NCBI GenBank assembly: GCA_016714025.1
Contig: JADJOB010000002.1
Span: 417,501 to 481,500, forward strand
DNA: 64,000 bases
Direction of reading: 5' to 3'
Origin: Saprospiraceae bacterium
Lineage (GTDB): Bacteria > Bacteroidota > Bacteroidia > Chitinophagales > Saprospiraceae
The notes under the pieces are model-generated. The model did no database searches, was not told the origin of the DNA, and saw only the letters and a program-made list of their open reading frames with translations. Below, piece after piece: positions 1 to 9,275 of the stretch. Both the position numbers and the translations under genes were made by a program. Numbering within the stretch: position 1 is the stretch's first letter; each line of letters starts with the position of its first letter.

Positions 1-176
1 AATCCAGTACCCGAAGAGAAGACTTATTGCTGGATGATAGCATTATCCAAAAAATGTTTGTACTCCGTAACCACCTCGCAGATATGAAACCAGAGGAAGC
101 GGTGGAATTTGTAAAAAAACACATGGTAGGGACCAGTACCAATGAAGAATTTTTAATTTCTATGAATAGTCGGTAA
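1..176 (+). CDS. rho: Transcription termination factor Rho, C-terminal end (partial)
   Basis: This is the last 57 codons of Rho, the hexameric ATP-driven RNA helicase that ends transcription. The window opens inside the gene: the frame starts at base 3 and stops at TAA 174-176. The visible tail contains STRREDLLLDD, VLRNHLADM and TNEEFLISMN. These match the end of the Rho ATPase domain in order and spacing (E. coli SGTRKEELL, then ILRKI, then the TKTNDDFF region). The start and RNA-binding domains lie outside the window. It is followed after 64 nt by rpmH on the same strand. The identification rests on the C-terminal motif only but is specific. Confidence 0.88.
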   Translation, partial: SSTRREDLLLDDSIIQKMFVLRNHLADMKPEEAVEFVKKHMVGTSTNEEFLISMNSR

Positions 177-194
177 TAATTTAATAAATCGTCG

Positions 195-202
195 TATATT
201 TG
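195..202 (+). promoter_or_regulatory. -7 promoter box for rpmH-rnpA
   Basis: The sequence TATATTTG fits the Bacteroidota -7 consensus TAnnTTTG. It lies 38 nt before the rpmH ATG, so transcription would begin near base 207-210. No clear TTG -33 element is seen at the usual distance, so this is a partial match. Confidence 0.5.
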
Positions 203-240
203 CAGTCCATTTTAATTAAGGCCTTGATAATCATAGTATT

Positions 241-396
241 ATGAAACGTACATTTCAACCTTCCAGAAGAAAAAGAGCCAACAAACATGGCTTTAGATCC
301 CGTATGAAAAGCAAAAACGGAAGGAAAGTTCTTGCTCGTCGCCGCGCTCGTGGAAGACTTCGTCTGAGTGTTTCTGATGAAGGTGGTTCAAAATAA
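241..396 (+). CDS. rpmH: 50S ribosomal protein L34
   Basis: L34 is a small basic protein of the large ribosomal subunit. The 51-residue product begins MKRTFQPSRRKRANKHGFR and continues RMKSKNGRKVLARRRARGR, the family signature. The length is normal, with a short acidic tail (SDEGGSK) common in Bacteroidota. The ATG at 241 is the only sensible start. It is followed 20 nt later by rnpA, the conserved rpmH-rnpA pair, and is preceded by a -7 box at 195-202. Here the pair sits next to rho. Confidence 0.97.
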   Translation: MKRTFQPSRRKRANKHGFRSRMKSKNGRKVLARRRARGRLRLSVSDEGGSK

Positions 397-416
397 GCCG
401 TCTATCCTAAGCAAAT

Positions 417-806
417 GTGAGCCCAGATCATAAATTTCCTGCCAGGCTCCGGATTAAGTCTCAAAAGCAAATTGATTTATTAATTGCGGAATCAAGTTCC
501 CTCTTTGCTCATCCATTAATTTTAAAATATCATATTTCAAAATTGCCCGAAGAAGCTGAAACTTCACCCCAATTAGCAATTTCTGTACCTAAACGTTTGT
601 TTAAAAAAGCTCACGACCGAAATCTAATTAAACGGCGAATCCGGGAAGTCTATCGCAACTGTTGGAAAGAATACATTCCTGAGTCCAGTAATTCTCAAGT
701 CTTGTTGCTACTGGTTCTAATTGGAAAAATAATACCGGAATATTCCGAATTAGAAAAAGCCATTCATCAATTGTTGAAGAAACTAGGAAAGCTGAATGTT
801 CAATAA
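417..806 (+). CDS. rnpA: Ribonuclease P protein component
   Basis: This is the protein subunit of RNase P, which with the catalytic RNA removes tRNA 5' leaders. The 129-residue product has SVPKRLFKKAHDRN followed by LIKRRIREVYR (residues 56-80), the RNR signature helix that contacts the RNA. The start is GTG at 417: an in-frame stop lies just upstream at 408-410, and the ATG at 415 is out of frame and immediately closed. It lies 20 nt behind rpmH and is probably cotranscribed with it. It converges on the small minus-strand gene ending at 813. Confidence 0.93.
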   Translation: MSPDHKFPARLRIKSQKQIDLLIAESSSLFAHPLILKYHISKLPEEAETSPQLAISVPKRLFKKAHDRNLIKRRIREVYRNCWKEYIPESSNSQVLLLLVLIGKIIPEYSELEKAIHQLLKKLGKLNVQ

Positions 807-812
807 AAAATT

Positions 813-1115
813 TTAAAAATCAGAATCCAAAATCCATCCTTGCGGATTGTTTTTCCGACTCATGATTCTTGCTTTTTGACGCTTCCAAATTTCCTCTGAT
901 ATGGCGGTTGGAAGCTGATTGGCAGATACATTTTTTAATATGGATTGCAGTATGGATTCTTCAACATCCAGTCGATACAAATGACTGAATAAAAGCCCCG
1001 GATCTTTCTCCAATAACTCTTCTACACGTTGTTGAATAATAGCCAACCATTTTTTTTCATGATCAGCATCTTCCAGAAATTGTTCGCTGTATTCAGGAAA
1101 CAAATTGTCTCCCAT
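813..1115 (-). CDS. Conserved small Bacteroidota protein
   Basis: A 100-residue soluble, mostly helical acidic protein of unknown function. The middle segment DPGLLFSHLYRLDVEE followed by an ISEEIWKRQKARI helix resembles a small protein I recall as conserved in Bacteroidota with the pattern LLFSYLYRLDV ... LILERQ. There is no signal peptide, membrane segment or cysteine. It ends only 6 nt from rnpA, in the convergent direction. It starts 9 nt downstream of the stop of the T9SS protein at 1125-1967 on the same strand and may share its transcript. Confidence 0.7.
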   Translation of the reverse strand: MGDNLFPEYSEQFLEDADHEKKWLAIIQQRVEELLEKDPGLLFSHLYRLDVEESILQSILKNVSANQLPTAISEEIWKRQKARIMSRKNNPQGWILDSDF

Positions 1116-1124
1116 ATGAATTGG

Positions 1125-1967
1125 TTAAGGTCGTGCAGTACGTTTTAAAACTTTTTGTGTTTTGATAATTTTTTGATTTGCATCTAAAAATTTCACAAAA
1201 TAAATTCCATCATTTAATTCTGATAAAATAAAAAACTTACTGGATTCATTTACCTGAAATCGTTGCAAGGATTTTCCAAATAAATTTACCAATTCAATTT
1301 GTTTGAGATCAGTCCCTGCGCCTTGTAAATAAAATTTATCAGAAAATGGATTGGGGAAAACGCTCAAAGCAGATGAACTTTCAGTTTCTGTTGAAGAAGT
1401 TAATTTCTCTTCCAGTTGGACGGAATTTTTTGCAGATCCGTCACCACTGTCATCTCCATTGGAATTCACTCCATTTCCTGAAGCGTAGATTGTTACCGGA
1501 CCGGAACCAATACCAGGTGCTTTCCATTGGATTTCAAAAAGATTTGGGGTGCTTCGTTCAGGATGTTCGGCATACAAACGACCGTTTCGAACGGTAACTA
1601 ATTTTACATTTGAACTCAAGGGCAACAAATCCTTTAAATCCGGACCATTGACTCCCTTCGGTGCATTTAATATCGTCATTTGAAAGCCATGGGCTTTAGG
1701 GATCGTCCCACCCGTATGATTTACACGGACATGTATTTGATAGGTTTTATCAGGCTCATAAGCTAATATAGTATCTCCCTGCTCCAACACCGTAATCTGA
1801 ACCCCGACTTCAATCGGACCGTTGTGACAGGATTTACAAACGGTTGCATCATCTCCAGGTGCACCGGTACTTCCTAAGCCGACCGTTGTAGCCCTTCCTT
1901 TACGATTTGACATCGTCAAAACACCCAGGGCTGTCATTAAAAATAAAAAGTAAACGTATTTTTTCAT
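1125..1967 (-). CDS. Choice-of-anchor V-type domain protein with T9SS sorting domain
   Basis: A secreted protein of about 280 residues. The signal peptide is MKKYVYFLFLMTALGVL. Just after it lies TVCKSCHNGPIEVGV, the CxxCH-bearing start of the Reelin-like choice-of-anchor V domain. The C-terminal 80 residues form a type A T9SS sorting domain (LSVFPNPFSDKFYLQG, later LNDGIYFVKF, ending KTQKVLKR). I choose ATG 1967 rather than the in-frame TTG at 1985 because a TACCTTTG -7 box occupies 1983-1990, and MKKYV gives a proper signal peptide. The CxxCH could bind haem, but in this family that is unproven. Surface role unknown. Confidence 0.85.
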   Translation of the reverse strand: MKKYVYFLFLMTALGVLTMSNRKGRATTVGLGSTGAPGDDATVCKSCHNGPIEVGVQITVLEQGDTILAYEPDKTYQIHVRVNHTGGTIPKAHGFQMTILNAPKGVNGPDLKDLLPLSSNVKLVTVRNGRLYAEHPERSTPNLFEIQWKAPGIGSGPVTIYASGNGVNSNGDDSGDGSAKNSVQLEEKLTSSTETESSSALSVFPNPFSDKFYLQGAGTDLKQIELVNLFGKSLQRFQVNESSKFFILSELNDGIYFVKFLDANQKIIKTQKVLKRTARP

Positions 1968-1982
1968 AGTCCAAAAGCTTTT

Positions 1983-1990
1983 CAAAGGTA
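1983..1990 (-). promoter_or_regulatory. -7 promoter box for the 1125-1967 gene
   Basis: Read on the minus strand this is TACCTTTG, an exact TAnnTTTG match, 15 nt before the ATG at 1967. It overlaps the only longer start (TTG 1985) and so helps decide the start. No TTG is seen at the -33 spacing. Confidence 0.5.
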
Positions 1991-2261
1991 CAATTAGTAT
2001 TAAGACTCGGAATTTAAAGAAAGGTTAAAAGATGGCAAGCTCAATACCTGAAAATCGTAAAAATGATTTAATCTATTTCAATATCCCGGATCAGACCCTA
2101 AATTTGAAATATAATCCATTCAGACGGGTAAGTCTTGAAAAAAGAGCTCTAGTATGACGCTAGCTCAATACGAGCCAGTCTTTTTGTGGAATTACGATAA
2201 GATCTCATATAGTTTAAATCTCTCTAAGTCAATTACACTGAATTTTCTATTTATCAAATAA

Positions 2262-5150
2262 TCACATTTTCGAAAAAATTATCTGATGTGCTCCAAATTC
2301 TGATTGAATGTATAAATAATATAAACCACCTACTAAACCACTGACATCCACATCTATAACTTTTTTTTCTCCCTCAGCCAGAACTTTCTTTATAACACTT
2401 CTACCATGAATGTCTCTGATCATCAAGATAATTTTACCTGAAACGGGATTTAGGAATTGCACAAAAAGTCTCCCTGTAGCAGGATTTGGATAAATTAAGA
2501 CCGATTGCTTTTGGTTGTTGGTTGTGCTGGATATTATAATCGGCAGACAAAAAGAGGTGTCAATACATGGCGAAATAGTGGTAATCACAGCATAGCTTCC
2601 ATCTTTATTTGGCTTGTAAATTTTTTCCGTCGCGCCGGGTATAACAGCAAAATTATCATTACAATCAACCCATTGGTAGGAAGCAATACTATCCAATGCG
2701 ATTAAGGTATTTCCCAATTTGGTGATATTGGTATCCAGGGCAATTATATTCAGATCGAGTTCGATAAGACTGTCACAGCCCTGGCGGTTCCTCAATTTTA
2801 TATAATACGTACCTCCCTCAGTGTAGACCTTATCATTAAATCCAAATTTTCTACAAGCTGTAATCTGAATAACAGTATCGCTACTTTCGCGAATGGTCAG
2901 ATTCAGGGTAACAATACTGTCGCAACCACTTGCTGCTTGAAAATGGTTAATAAACGTTCCATTCTCCCGATATACTGTGCCTTGCCAATTAAAACTATCG
3001 CAGACGGTTAAAGTCTGCAAACTGCTAACTGTATCAACCATTGTAAGATTGAGGATAGTGATTAAACTATCACAAGCCTTTTCATTGTATAAAGTATGAA
3101 CATAGCTTCCCTGGACAGTTAGTATGGTGTCATAGAATCGATATTGACTTCCATTACAGATTGAAACAGATATCTTTTCTGTTTTCGGAAACTCTGAGGT
3201 ATGGAAATAGTTATCTGTATAATCGCATTCAAGGACAGAAAAATCTTTTGGCTCAAATATGCCATTTGCGTTGCGGCTGGTGTTGACCACCATGTAAAGG
3301 TCTTTTATTTGTGAAGCCTTAAATTTAAACTGTTGATCAACCAGACTATCACCAGGATTCAATGGAACTATTGAGTAAAATATTCCTAACAAATTACCTG
3401 ATACAGAAGGATCCCCATTATAAAATGAAACCGGCAGATTAAGTTCAGCCAGAGACGAAGCATCCTTACTGTTAAAAACATCAAAGGCCACTGTATATTC
3501 ATCTACAAATGGATCGTAGTTTACACAATTAATTTTACCCCACAGATTTGCTGCAGCCACTTTATACATACCATTGCTGTCGAGTAATGAAGCTTGCTGC
3601 AAAAAATTATTGTATTTGCCATTATTATAGGTGGCATGATTTTTAATAACTCTTGGCACTGTCAGATCATCATTTATAAATAGTGGGTTATAGGCATACT
3701 GATTCCAGACTCCGCGTGAAGGTGCCCAGCCCGGAAGGGTGTCGGGCGACCCGAAGGCGGTAAGGTATCCGAACGATCTAGGAGATTGACTTGCACCACC
3801 ACATACGACACAAATTTGCGATTTTCCCGAATTATCAATATCGGCAATAATTGGGTATTCCTGAAAAGTTCCAGCAATGCATTTTACACTATCAATAATC
3901 TGTGGTGGATTGACACTACCATCAATCACCAATAAATTAAAATGATCGCGGTATATAATTTCCTGGATACCGTCCCCATTGAGGTCAAAGGTTGTAATTC
4001 CTGTAAATGCAAAAGTATCCCTTACTCTGAGCGACCATTTTAAATTTAACCTATTGGTCCCATCAAATTCAAAATTATGAATCGAAGTTGTTTTACTTAC
4101 CAAAATGTTTGGTATGCCATTGCCATCAATATCGGCAATTGAAGGGCAGCTATTCGTGCCATTTACTCCTGGAATATAATTTTGTGCAATCAAGGCAGGC
4201 ACACCATTATTCAAAGTATAAGCGTAAAGTTTTGACTTCACATCAATATCACCGTAAGCAACAATAACATCTAATTGCCCATCTCCATTAATATCAGCTA
4301 CGCCTGTTTTTCCATCAAAATAGCCGTTATCCACTTTAATGTTAATGGGGGTCATTAGGTTACCGGCTATTCCTTTCAAATTTATTATATTTACCTTGTA
4401 AACACTAAAACCCGCTGCTAATTCCAAATCATTTGAGTCATTATCGAGTTGAGCCGCTACGCTAACTGAGTTTGTTGCAGCACCATCGAAATTTGATCCT
4501 ACACCATTTATACCTCCTTCTGCCAACAATTTCCCAGTTTGCCCATTAAATATCCGGTTATTGCAATACACCTCTGTCCAACCGTCCTGATTAAAATCGG
4601 CAACTCCAAAACTCGGAGCACCAGGATCATAGTTACCATTGTAATAATATGCATCCGACGACCATTTCAGCTTACCTGAAAACTCATAACACCAAATAAA
4701 GCCCGCTGGATATGTTGAAGAACCATAACTAGATGAAAATATGATTTCTTTGATTCCATCGTTATCCACATCTGCAATAACGGGGGACAAGTTATAATTT
4801 TGAAATCCATTACAATCAAATTTCGTTTTCAAGCTTCCATTTCTTCCGTCAAAGAAATGCACTCTTTGTGTATCGATAATGGTGCCATCCAGTTGATTAA
4901 TACCTCTTAGTAAGATTTCAGGAATACAGTCTCCATCCATATCCGCAACAAGTGGAACTTGTCTTGTTGATGCTATTTCTGTTGATTCCCATTTTTTTTC
5001 AAGGATAATGGGCGGCTTTGTATATTTAAGTAGATAATAACATTTTGCGGTATCATTTACATCAATATAGCAATTAGTATCCTGTCCAAGAATTATTAAC
5101 GGAATATTGGATAATCCGATAATATAAGCTAAAATTTTGCTAACTTTCAT
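2262..5150 (-). CDS. FG-GAP/VCBS repeat T9SS cargo protein
   Basis: A large secreted surface protein of about 962 residues. After the signal peptide (MKVSKILAYIIGLSNIPL) come at least seven FG-GAP-type calcium-binding blades with motifs such as ADMDGDCIPEIL, ADVDNDGIKEII, DINGDGQLDVIV and DLNGDGIQEII, an integrin-like beta-propeller. Three repeats of the CDSL/GCDSI..LNLTI type follow near residues 720-850. A T9SS type A domain ends the protein (SVLIYPNPATGRLFVQ, then LVGGLYYLYIQ). The frame is open to GTG 5198, but the 5165-5205 terminator of the preceding gene lies there, so ATG 5150 (or 5162) is preferred. Ligand unknown. Confidence 0.87.
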   Translation of the reverse strand: MKVSKILAYIIGLSNIPLIILGQDTNCYIDVNDTAKCYYLLKYTKPPIILEKKWESTEIASTRQVPLVADMDGDCIPEILLRGINQLDGTIIDTQRVHFFDGRNGSLKTKFDCNGFQNYNLSPVIADVDNDGIKEIIFSSSYGSSTYPAGFIWCYEFSGKLKWSSDAYYYNGNYDPGAPSFGVADFNQDGWTEVYCNNRIFNGQTGKLLAEGGINGVGSNFDGAATNSVSVAAQLDNDSNDLELAAGFSVYKVNIINLKGIAGNLMTPINIKVDNGYFDGKTGVADINGDGQLDVIVAYGDIDVKSKLYAYTLNNGVPALIAQNYIPGVNGTNSCPSIADIDGNGIPNILVSKTTSIHNFEFDGTNRLNLKWSLRVRDTFAFTGITTFDLNGDGIQEIIYRDHFNLLVIDGSVNPPQIIDSVKCIAGTFQEYPIIADIDNSGKSQICVVCGGASQSPRSFGYLTAFGSPDTLPGWAPSRGVWNQYAYNPLFINDDLTVPRVIKNHATYNNGKYNNFLQQASLLDSNGMYKVAAANLWGKINCVNYDPFVDEYTVAFDVFNSKDASSLAELNLPVSFYNGDPSVSGNLLGIFYSIVPLNPGDSLVDQQFKFKASQIKDLYMVVNTSRNANGIFEPKDFSVLECDYTDNYFHTSEFPKTEKISVSICNGSQYRFYDTILTVQGSYVHTLYNEKACDSLITILNLTMVDTVSSLQTLTVCDSFNWQGTVYRENGTFINHFQAASGCDSIVTLNLTIRESSDTVIQITACRKFGFNDKVYTEGGTYYIKLRNRQGCDSLIELDLNIIALDTNITKLGNTLIALDSIASYQWVDCNDNFAVIPGATEKIYKPNKDGSYAVITTISPCIDTSFCLPIIISSTTNNQKQSVLIYPNPATGRLFVQFLNPVSGKIILMIRDIHGRSVIKKVLAEGEKKVIDVDVSGLVGGLYYLYIQSEFGAHQIIFSKM

Positions 5151-5164
5151 ATAGGTATTCATAA

Positions 5165-5205
5165 AATAAAGAAGGGCGTCTACCATTAAGGTATTCACCC
5201 TTCTT
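5165..5205 (-). terminator. Intrinsic terminator after the 5216-7522 gene
   Basis: On the minus strand AAGAAGGGTG pairs with CGCCCTTCTT (10 bp, one G-T pair), with an inner TACC/GGTA helix and a following TATTTTAT tail. It starts about 10 nt past the stop of the 5216-7522 gene and ends before ATG 5150 of the next gene, so the two neighbouring T9SS genes look separately transcribed. Confidence 0.65.
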
Positions 5206-5215
5206 ATAAGTTAAA

Positions 5216-7522
5216 TTATAATTTAACAAATTTCAAAGTAGCAAATTTGCCATTAGCATTTTTATATCTCAGAAGATACAAGCCACCAGGCAATGAATGG
5301 TTAAAATAATGCTCGGATCCATTAAATAAACTAGAAAGAATAAGTTTTCCTGATGAATTAAAAATGTCAAACTCGGTTCTGTTTAATGATGAACTGATAA
5401 TCCATTCATCCGATGAAACTGGATTGGGGCGAACTTCTACTTCATGCGCTTTCACCAATTTTGATCTTGAAGTAGTGCTCCCAAATTCTTCTCTGCCTAA
5501 GCAGTCTTCCGGTTTCCGTATTTTAAACACTTTGTAACAACCTGTGCTTGGACATTCGCAGGTATAAGGTATGGTGCCACAAGAGTAGATTACAAATATT
5601 CTTTCAGATTCATTATAAGGCCCTAAAGGATTATGAAATGAACCTTGCTCAGAAACTGGATTATTAGGAACGAAACTGCGGTAACATGGATATCCTGCCC
5701 TACTTACATTGAACTCCACCGTGTAGTCATAGGTACCGTTGCCTTTATCAATACAATTAATTCCATCAAAATATGCTTCTAAATCGCAAGATTGATAGTT
5801 TCCATTGATGCATGGTTTTGGTGGGCATATATCCAATTGAGCGAAACAAGTTGCAACACCTGGGCAAATTGGCGGCACATACCCAATAGTTGGGTTTTCG
5901 CAATTTTGATTATTTACTTGTCCAACTTGAATAGTATACAATATGTTAAATTCTTTATCAGAACCGTTTAATTGCCAGCAATCCCCAATTGGAGGAATAG
6001 GACCTGGTATCCTAATATCATACGACCAGATTCCTGTCATTGGGTCGCATTGAATATTGCTGATCTTCATCATGGAAAGCTGCAAACAGCCGGAACAATA
6101 ATCTGGTGGAATAATCTGGAAAGTATCATTACAACCGCCATAAAATAATGTCAAGACCCATCTACCTTCTTGTATTAAGAAAGGTCCAAGCTTGTAGGTC
6201 CCATTTCCATAGCCATCTGTTTTTAAGAAATAGCGTCCAGATTCATCCGGATAAGGATCATCCATGAGTCTTTCCAAGACCCAATGTCTGTTATCTGCAT
6301 TTGAAATAGTAAAGCTCACATAATAATAATCATCAGAAAAAACATGATTATTTGGATCGTTTTGATTACAATCGCCAATGATTATATCCACATCCGGTAT
6401 ACCAAAGTCTTCAAAACAGATTTCTACTGCATTAGTTGGCACATCTGGTAGGAAATCACCTGATGCATTTTTAAATTTTAAATAAGCTATTACATCCCGG
6501 CAAGTTGGATTAGGGCTTTGAAAATCCGTTTTAACAATTCTAAAAGAAAAAGTTTTGGCGGTCGTATTAATATTCAATCCATAAATATTAAAACCAGGAA
6601 CCGTAATATCATCCAGTATGTTATATCCGTCAATTGTTGGTGTAGTATACCTACCTTTAATGGTTATTGAATCACCATCACAGGATACAATAATTTCGGG
6701 CTTATTATCAATTTTACCTGATCCATAGCTGCTGTTATCACAAGATTCACATATTCCATCGATATAAACATAACCCATATGAACACCAAGACCACAATCA
6801 GCAGCTATAAATTCTAGAGTGGCTATGTTCCCCACTTCGTTTTTCGGAATATTAATTCTATGGCAAGCCCAGTCTGATGTCTTTATGTGCTGATTTTCAA
6901 GGATGCAATCGTCGCTTGGATATAAAGTATTTGCGGGGCTAGAAATGCCATCAAAACATAAATCATAATTCGGAGCGAGATCACAACGAATGCTATAAAA
7001 TGGTTGCTGATTCATATGTCCTTCCGGGTTCCCTAATACTGCTAAATACCAAACAGTAAAACTCCTATTTTCCTCAGTAACTTTGAATCTTTTAATTAAT
7101 CTATTAACATCAGCGAAGAAATTACATTTAAGATCTACATTAGGATTATATACATGGCCTCTTGGACTATTCAATCGTAAAGCATATTGACCAAAGCGAA
7201 CCATATCATATCCAGTTAAATTATCTATGCCATTGGGAACAATTTCAAACCTATTACTTACTGGCAATGTTGATGCTTCGGTATATATAACAGGTGAATA
7301 ATTAGAATATAATGGTGTACATGTATTGCTCCCGTATCTATATGGTCCAGCATAATAGCCTCTATAGTATATAAATTCATCCTCAAATCCTCCATTATCA
7401 CAGATCAAAGTATCTTGGCTATTCGAAATTCCAGGCAGTCCAATCATGGGTATTAAAAGGATTTGCTTAAGGTAATCTACGAATGATTTCGTAGAATGAG
7501 GGGGTAGAAATAAACCTAACAC
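5216..7522 (-). CDS. Large secreted T9SS cargo protein of unknown function
   Basis: About 768 residues, rich in cysteine, aromatic and polar residues. No catalytic family is recognised. The N-terminal region (residues 40-260) resembles a lectin/jelly-roll-like surface module (DLAPNYDLCFDGIS, ATLEFIAADCGLG) but I cannot name it. The C-terminus is a clear type A sorting domain: VEVRPNPVSSDEWIIS, FDIFNSSGKLILSS, PGGLYLLRYKN. The start is uncertain: GTG 7522 is the longest, while the only good hydrophobic stretch (LKQILLIPMIGLPG) begins some 17 residues in. An out-of-frame ATG at 7541 precedes a run of five C. The gene ends at a strong terminator. Confidence 0.75.
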   Translation of the reverse strand: MLGLFLPPHSTKSFVDYLKQILLIPMIGLPGISNSQDTLICDNGGFEDEFIYYRGYYAGPYRYGSNTCTPLYSNYSPVIYTEASTLPVSNRFEIVPNGIDNLTGYDMVRFGQYALRLNSPRGHVYNPNVDLKCNFFADVNRLIKRFKVTEENRSFTVWYLAVLGNPEGHMNQQPFYSIRCDLAPNYDLCFDGISSPANTLYPSDDCILENQHIKTSDWACHRINIPKNEVGNIATLEFIAADCGLGVHMGYVYIDGICESCDNSSYGSGKIDNKPEIIVSCDGDSITIKGRYTTPTIDGYNILDDITVPGFNIYGLNINTTAKTFSFRIVKTDFQSPNPTCRDVIAYLKFKNASGDFLPDVPTNAVEICFEDFGIPDVDIIIGDCNQNDPNNHVFSDDYYYVSFTISNADNRHWVLERLMDDPYPDESGRYFLKTDGYGNGTYKLGPFLIQEGRWVLTLFYGGCNDTFQIIPPDYCSGCLQLSMMKISNIQCDPMTGIWSYDIRIPGPIPPIGDCWQLNGSDKEFNILYTIQVGQVNNQNCENPTIGYVPPICPGVATCFAQLDICPPKPCINGNYQSCDLEAYFDGINCIDKGNGTYDYTVEFNVSRAGYPCYRSFVPNNPVSEQGSFHNPLGPYNESERIFVIYSCGTIPYTCECPSTGCYKVFKIRKPEDCLGREEFGSTTSRSKLVKAHEVEVRPNPVSSDEWIISSSLNRTEFDIFNSSGKLILSSLFNGSEHYFNHSLPGGLYLLRYKNANGKFATLKFVKL

Positions 7523-7697
7523 TACATAGAATATTTCTCATGGTAGAGGTTTTAGTGGTTAAACAATCTGCTAATATATTACTATCTGGAACGAGTGTCA
7601 TGTTTTTAACACTTGTTTTTTAACTTCGGGATGTTAAATAAGATTTACAAACTTTAGTAAAGGGGATGTAGGCAAGCTGATCCAATTGATTTAATAA

Positions 7698-8246
7698 TTA
7701 AAAACTGAGCTCCGGATATTTTCCAGGTCTGTTTTTAAAAAAATTGGTCAGAAAATCAAGGTCACTTTGCTCATTATCTGTGGGATAAAATGGAGTACCA
7801 AAATCTACGGATTTTGTTTGGTAGTTCATTATGGTTGGAATGATTGGAACGCCTGCCCCTTTGGCAATGAAATAAAAGCCCGTTTTTAACTTATAGACCT
7901 TTTTCCGAGTCCCTTCTGGAGCAATTACAATGGCAAATTCAGGGTGTTCATTAAACGCTTGAATGTATGCATCGACCTGATTGTGATGCTGTTGACGGTT
8001 GACAGGAAATCCACCTAAGGCACGAAATAGAAAACCGAAAGGAGGTCTAAACAAACTGTCTTTTCCTAAAAACCGAACTTTGTTAATTCCATAAGCCGAC
8101 CGTACCAGGATTCCTACAAGAAAATCCCAATTTGACGTATGTGGGCCAATTGCTATAACATATTTGGGTAATTGGTGTAATGATTCGAAACCCGTAGATT
8201 TCCATCCCCAGATTTTGAGTACCCAAGCGGCCAACTTTGCTAACAT
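7698..8246 (-). CDS. PlsC-type lysophospholipid acyltransferase
   Basis: A 182-residue member of the 1-acylglycerol-3-phosphate acyltransferase superfamily, which moves acyl chains onto lysophospholipids at the inner membrane. The catalytic HX4D motif is HTSNWD at residues 36-41, followed by GGFPVNR (substrate-binding block) and APEGTRKK (the EGTR block). The protein is short for PlsC (about 240 residues) and lacks long membrane segments, matching a compact Bacteroidota subgroup. It is divergent from the K+ channel gene, with a TAAATTTG -7 box at 8269-8276. The exact acceptor is not predictable. Confidence 0.85.
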   Translation of the reverse strand: MLAKLAAWVLKIWGWKSTGFESLHQLPKYVIAIGPHTSNWDFLVGILVRSAYGINKVRFLGKDSLFRPPFGFLFRALGGFPVNRQQHHNQVDAYIQAFNEHPEFAIVIAPEGTRKKVYKLKTGFYFIAKGAGVPIIPTIMNYQTKSVDFGTPFYPTDNEQSDLDFLTNFFKNRPGKYPELSF

Positions 8247-8268
8247 TTCTTAAATATCTTTAGGTTTG

Positions 8269-8276
8269 CAAATTTA
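8269..8276 (-). promoter_or_regulatory. -7 promoter box for the acyltransferase
   Basis: The minus strand reads TAAATTTG, an exact TAnnTTTG match, 22 nt upstream of the ATG at 8246. It lies in the 62-nt divergent gap shared with the channel gene at 8309. Confidence 0.45.
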
Positions 8277-8308
8277 ATGGATTCGTTTATTAAAGAGTAG
8301 GGATATAT

Positions 8309-9244
8309 ATGGCTGAAACAGCAAAAACCGGCGTTCAATTGGACCCAAATAAAGAGGATTTTGGTTTTGGAAAATCGTATTCCCAAACTAAGAATCGAAT
8401 GATTACGGACCAGGGTCAATTTAACATTGAACGGATTGGTGTTACCGCTAAAAGTTGGTACCACGAATTGATTGAAATGCGTTGGCCCATTTTTCTAAGT
8501 CTTATTTTAGCTTATTACGTTGCTATCAATCTGATTTTTGGTTTTATTTACTTCATCGCAGGCTCTGAGCGAATCGTAGGAATTACTAATGAAACGATTT
8601 GGAAAGAATTTTATCAGTGCTTTTTCTTCAGCGTTCAAACTTTTACCACGGTTGGATATGGTGGCATGCATCCTGTTGGATTCCTTGCTTCGGGGATTGC
8701 AGGATTTGAAGCCTTAGCCGGCTTACTCACCCTGGCAATTATAACCAGTTTGGTGTATGCAAAATTCAGTAAACCCCGCGCTAAAATTTTGTATTCAGAT
8801 CATGTTTTGATTGCCCCCTTTAAAGGGACTTACGGCTTACAAATGCGAATCGCCAATGCCCTGAGCAATACCCTCATTGATATGGAAGCCACTATGATTG
8901 TAGGCTTTACCCCCGAAGAAACCAGCAGCCGTATTTTAAGAAATCTGAGCCTGGAAATCAGTAAAATTGCCCTATTTCCATTAAACTGGACCCTGAATCA
9001 TATTATTGACGACAAAAGTCCGCTGCATGGATTAGACCTCGCCAATATGGAGAAATACGACATGGAAGTTATGATTTTACTCCGTGGATTTGACGAATCC
9101 TACAATCAAAATGTACATTCAATGCAGTCCTATAGTGCTGAACGGGTGGTTTTTAATGCCAAATTTAAACCCATGTTTGAATTTAAAGGAGGGCGCACCC
9201 AATTGTACCTACATAAAATTGGAGAATACGAAACCTTGAATTAA
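8309..9244 (+). CDS. Inward-rectifier (KirBac-type) potassium channel
   Basis: A 311-residue two-TM potassium channel. The first TM helix covers about residues 60-83 (LSLILAYYVAINLIFGF). The pore loop carries the selectivity filter TVGYG at residues 114-118, and TM2 follows (GIAGFEALAGLLTLAIITSL). The C-terminal 170 residues are the cytoplasmic inward-rectifier Ig-like domain, with NWTLNHIIDDKSPLHGL and SYSAERVVF in the expected places. Family length and layout are normal, and it would conduct K+ across the inner membrane. Its relation to the downstream sigma module (31 nt away) is unclear; they may be cotranscribed. Confidence 0.93.
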   Translation: MAETAKTGVQLDPNKEDFGFGKSYSQTKNRMITDQGQFNIERIGVTAKSWYHELIEMRWPIFLSLILAYYVAINLIFGFIYFIAGSERIVGITNETIWKEFYQCFFFSVQTFTTVGYGGMHPVGFLASGIAGFEALAGLLTLAIITSLVYAKFSKPRAKILYSDHVLIAPFKGTYGLQMRIANALSNTLIDMEATMIVGFTPEETSSRILRNLSLEISKIALFPLNWTLNHIIDDKSPLHGLDLANMEKYDMEVMILLRGFDESYNQNVHSMQSYSAERVVFNAKFKPMFEFKGGRTQLYLHKIGEYETLN

Positions 9245-9275
9245 ACGAATTAACTAAAACAAAGTCTACTTACTG

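Noticed and set aside
1..420. Replication origin near rpmH-rnpA.
   Set aside because: rpmH often lies near oriC, but there is no dnaA gene, no DnaA-box cluster and the upstream gene is rho.
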